A DNA stretch of 5,208 nt from the NCBI GenBank assembly GCA_017354065.1, contig JAFMRN010000070.1, positions 1 through 5,208 on the forward strand, given 5' to 3'. A program made the translations under genes and the position numbers. The notes beneath the pieces were generated by a model. The model was not told the DNA's origin. It ran no database searches and saw only the letters and a list, made by a program, of their open reading frames with translations. Shown in pieces: positions 4,625-5,208 of this stretch; position 1 is the stretch's first letter; every line of letters starts with the position of its first letter. This DNA is from Solirubrobacterales bacterium (GTDB taxonomy: Bacteria; Actinomycetota; Thermoleophilia; Solirubrobacterales; Solirubrobacteraceae).

Positions 4625-4655
4625 TCCGCTGCTCTACCAACTGAGCTACAGCCGC
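4583..4655 (-). tRNA. tRNA-Lys (anticodon UUU)
   Basis: Folds as a full 73-nt cloverleaf: acceptor strand GCGGCTG (4655-4649) with TGGCCGC (4590-4584), D arm GCTC / GAGC with GG in the loop, anticodon stem GCGGA / TCCGA (outer pair G-A mismatched), loop CTTTTAA with anticodon TTT at 4620-4622, T arm GTGGG-TTCGAGT-CCCAC and discriminator A at 4583. No CCA is encoded. The last two acceptor pairs are wobbles (U-G at 6:67, G-U at 7:66); the 7:66 wobble comes from the element-supplied 3' end. The gene starts 31 bp after the marR stop on the same strand, so its promoter lies inside that gene or the two are co-transcribed. Confidence 0.96.
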
Positions 4656-4658
4656 GTG

Positions 4659-4677
4659 CGCCTGATGATCGCAGGCG
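4659..4677. terminator. Short hairpin between the marR gene and tRNA-Lys
   Basis: CGCCTG (4659-4664), 7-nt loop, CAGGCG (4672-4677): a perfect 6-bp stem that G-U pairs could extend by two. There is no T run on either strand. It may weakly end marR transcription or serve as a processing signal for the tRNA 5' end. Confidence 0.3.
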
Positions 4678-4686
4678 TGGGCGCCT

Positions 4687-5100
4687 TTAGCCCGCCCCGG
4701 CGCTGGCGCGCGTCAAAACCGTACGCAGCACCCGGCCGGCGATATCAAGATCGCCGGCCGGCAGGTCGCCCCAAAGCCGCTTTGCCACGGCGTCGGTCCG
4801 CGGCACGGTGTTGTTGATCAAGTCGCGCCCGGCTTGGGTCAGTTCACCATCGCGCTGAAGCAGACCGGCAGCGATCAGCTCGTCCAGCCGTGCGCCTGCG
4901 CTGTCGGGGTGCTCCTGGAACGTGGACGCAAGCCGCGTGATTTGTTGCTGAGCAGAGGTGCTTGAGGCGACCCGTAATGCGATCCACTGGTCGCGACGGA
5001 CTCCGGTTTCTGCCAATAGCGATTCGATGATCGCTGACAGCGCGTTCTCGGTCTGCCCGATCAGCTGCGCGCCGAAGGGCAGTTCAACGGTGGTGGACAT
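4687..5100 (-). CDS. MarR-family winged-helix transcriptional regulator
   Basis: 137 residues, short for the family. Cytosolic DNA-binding dimer, expected to repress its own promoter and the divergent gene. Visible: an N-terminal helix (about 8-32) that would form the dimer interface, a Q-W-I-A-L-R helix start (38-43), the region around residues 66-80 ending LDELIAAGLLQRDGELTQAG where the recognition helix and wing should be, and the C-terminal dimer helices with R-L-W-G-D-L-P-A-G-D-L and RVLRTVLTRA. The wing is very short and lacks the usual D-x-R wing motif, as I recall from other short actinobacterial members. ATG 5100 has AGGAG (5106-5110, minus strand) five bases upstream. Two matching palindromes lie in the 86-bp divergent gap. 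This is host flank, not element cargo. The ligand is unknown. Confidence 0.75.
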   Translation of the reverse strand: MSTTVELPFGAQLIGQTENALSAIIESLLAETGVRRDQWIALRVASSTSAQQQITRLASTFQEHPDSAGARLDELIAAGLLQRDGELTQAGRDLINNTVPRTDAVAKRLWGDLPAGDLDIAGRVLRTVLTRASAGAG

Positions 5101-5119
5101 ATCGACTCCTGAACCGAGA

Positions 5120-5138
5120 TTGTTGGTGCGCCCAACGA
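5120..5138. promoter_or_regulatory. MarR-type operator 1
   Basis: TTGTTGG-N5-CCAACGA, one mismatch from a perfect palindrome. It overlaps the candidate -10 box of the regulator gene (TATCGT on the minus strand, 5135-5140). Same consensus and spacer length as operator 2. Confidence 0.65.
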
Positions 5139-5164
5139 TAGCTCTAAACCGTTGGGTTGTCCAA
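5135..5164 (-). promoter_or_regulatory. Candidate promoter of the MarR-family gene
   Basis: TTGGAC (5159-5164), 18-bp spacer, TATCGT (5135-5140) on the minus strand. Transcription would start near 5128, giving a leader of about 27 nt that includes the AGGAG ribosome binding site. Both operators overlap it, consistent with autorepression. Confidence 0.5.
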
Positions 5165-5167
5165 CGA
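5149..5167. promoter_or_regulatory. MarR-type operator 2
   Basis: CGTTGG-N5-CCAACG is perfectly palindromic (5150-5166). Its centre is 29 bp from that of operator 1. It overlaps the candidate -35 boxes of both divergent genes, so one bound dimer could block both. Confidence 0.68.
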
Positions 5168-5179
5168 ACTTGTTACCCT
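5152..5179 (+). promoter_or_regulatory. Candidate promoter of the divergent gene
   Basis: TTGGGT (5152-5157), 16-bp spacer, TACCCT (5174-5179). The -10 box ends 7 nt before the ATG at 5187 and no SD is present, suggesting a leaderless transcript. Operator 2 covers the -35 box. Confidence 0.4.
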
Positions 5180-5186
5180 CGCTGGC

Positions 5187-5208
5187 ATGGACTCGCGCGC
5201 ACCGGAGA
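5187..5208 (+). CDS. Start of a divergent gene, truncated by the window edge
   Basis: Only seven codons are visible (M-D-S-R-A-P-E). The call rests on context: ATG preceded by a TANNNT box at leaderless spacing and by an operator shared with the divergent MarR-type gene. Such genes are often the regulated target (efflux pump, oxidoreductase), but nothing in seven residues identifies it. Confidence 0.45.

Noticed and set aside
3943..4644. 233-aa plus-strand ORF
   Set aside because: It is antisense to the integrase and runs into the tRNA; high-GC shadow with no recognisable motif.

Overview
The window is high-GC DNA with actinobacterial traits: SD-less genes with a TANNNT box 7 nt before ATG, GTG starts, an actinobacterial-style short MarR protein and no encoded CCA on the tRNA. 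I cannot name a genus. It holds a very small, complete integrated element in the 3' end of a tRNA-Lys gene, with host sequence on both sides.

Left flank (1-736): the 3' part of a phosphoesterase of the phospholipase C / acid phosphatase family. Right flank (4625-5208): the 5' part of tRNA-Lys(UUU), a short MarR-type regulator, two palindromic operators, and the first codons of a divergent gene. A 45-bp direct repeat with one mismatch (734-778 and 4580-4624), made of the 3' part of the tRNA gene, marks the ends. Removing one repeat unit (3846 bp) gives a simple empty site: phosphoesterase converging on tRNA-Lys, followed by the marR gene.

Inside the element, from the tRNA leftwards on the minus strand, lies an operon of a tyrosine integrase (intact), a DUF4160 gene (broken) and a DUF2442 gene (intact). 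In the left half a divergent pair is separated by 42 bp: a minus-strand 184-aa Trp-rich cytosolic protein of unknown function, and a plus-strand secreted four-cysteine protein whose signal peptide and mature domain are in different frames. There are no recognisable replication, transfer, packaging or excisionase genes.

The non-coding parts are repeat-rich. Two 12-bp direct repeats lie beside the left att site. Paired GGGACA motifs lie inside both ends. Variants of the same motif (GGGACG / CGTCCC), spaced 10-11 bp apart, recur in the central intergenic region as a large inverted repeat and again inside the 3' end of the integrase gene. I read these as a family of protein-binding sites belonging to the element, most simply arm-type integrase sites. 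That is inference. The two frameshifted genes suggest decaying cargo, although a sequencing error could explain the one in the secreted-protein gene.
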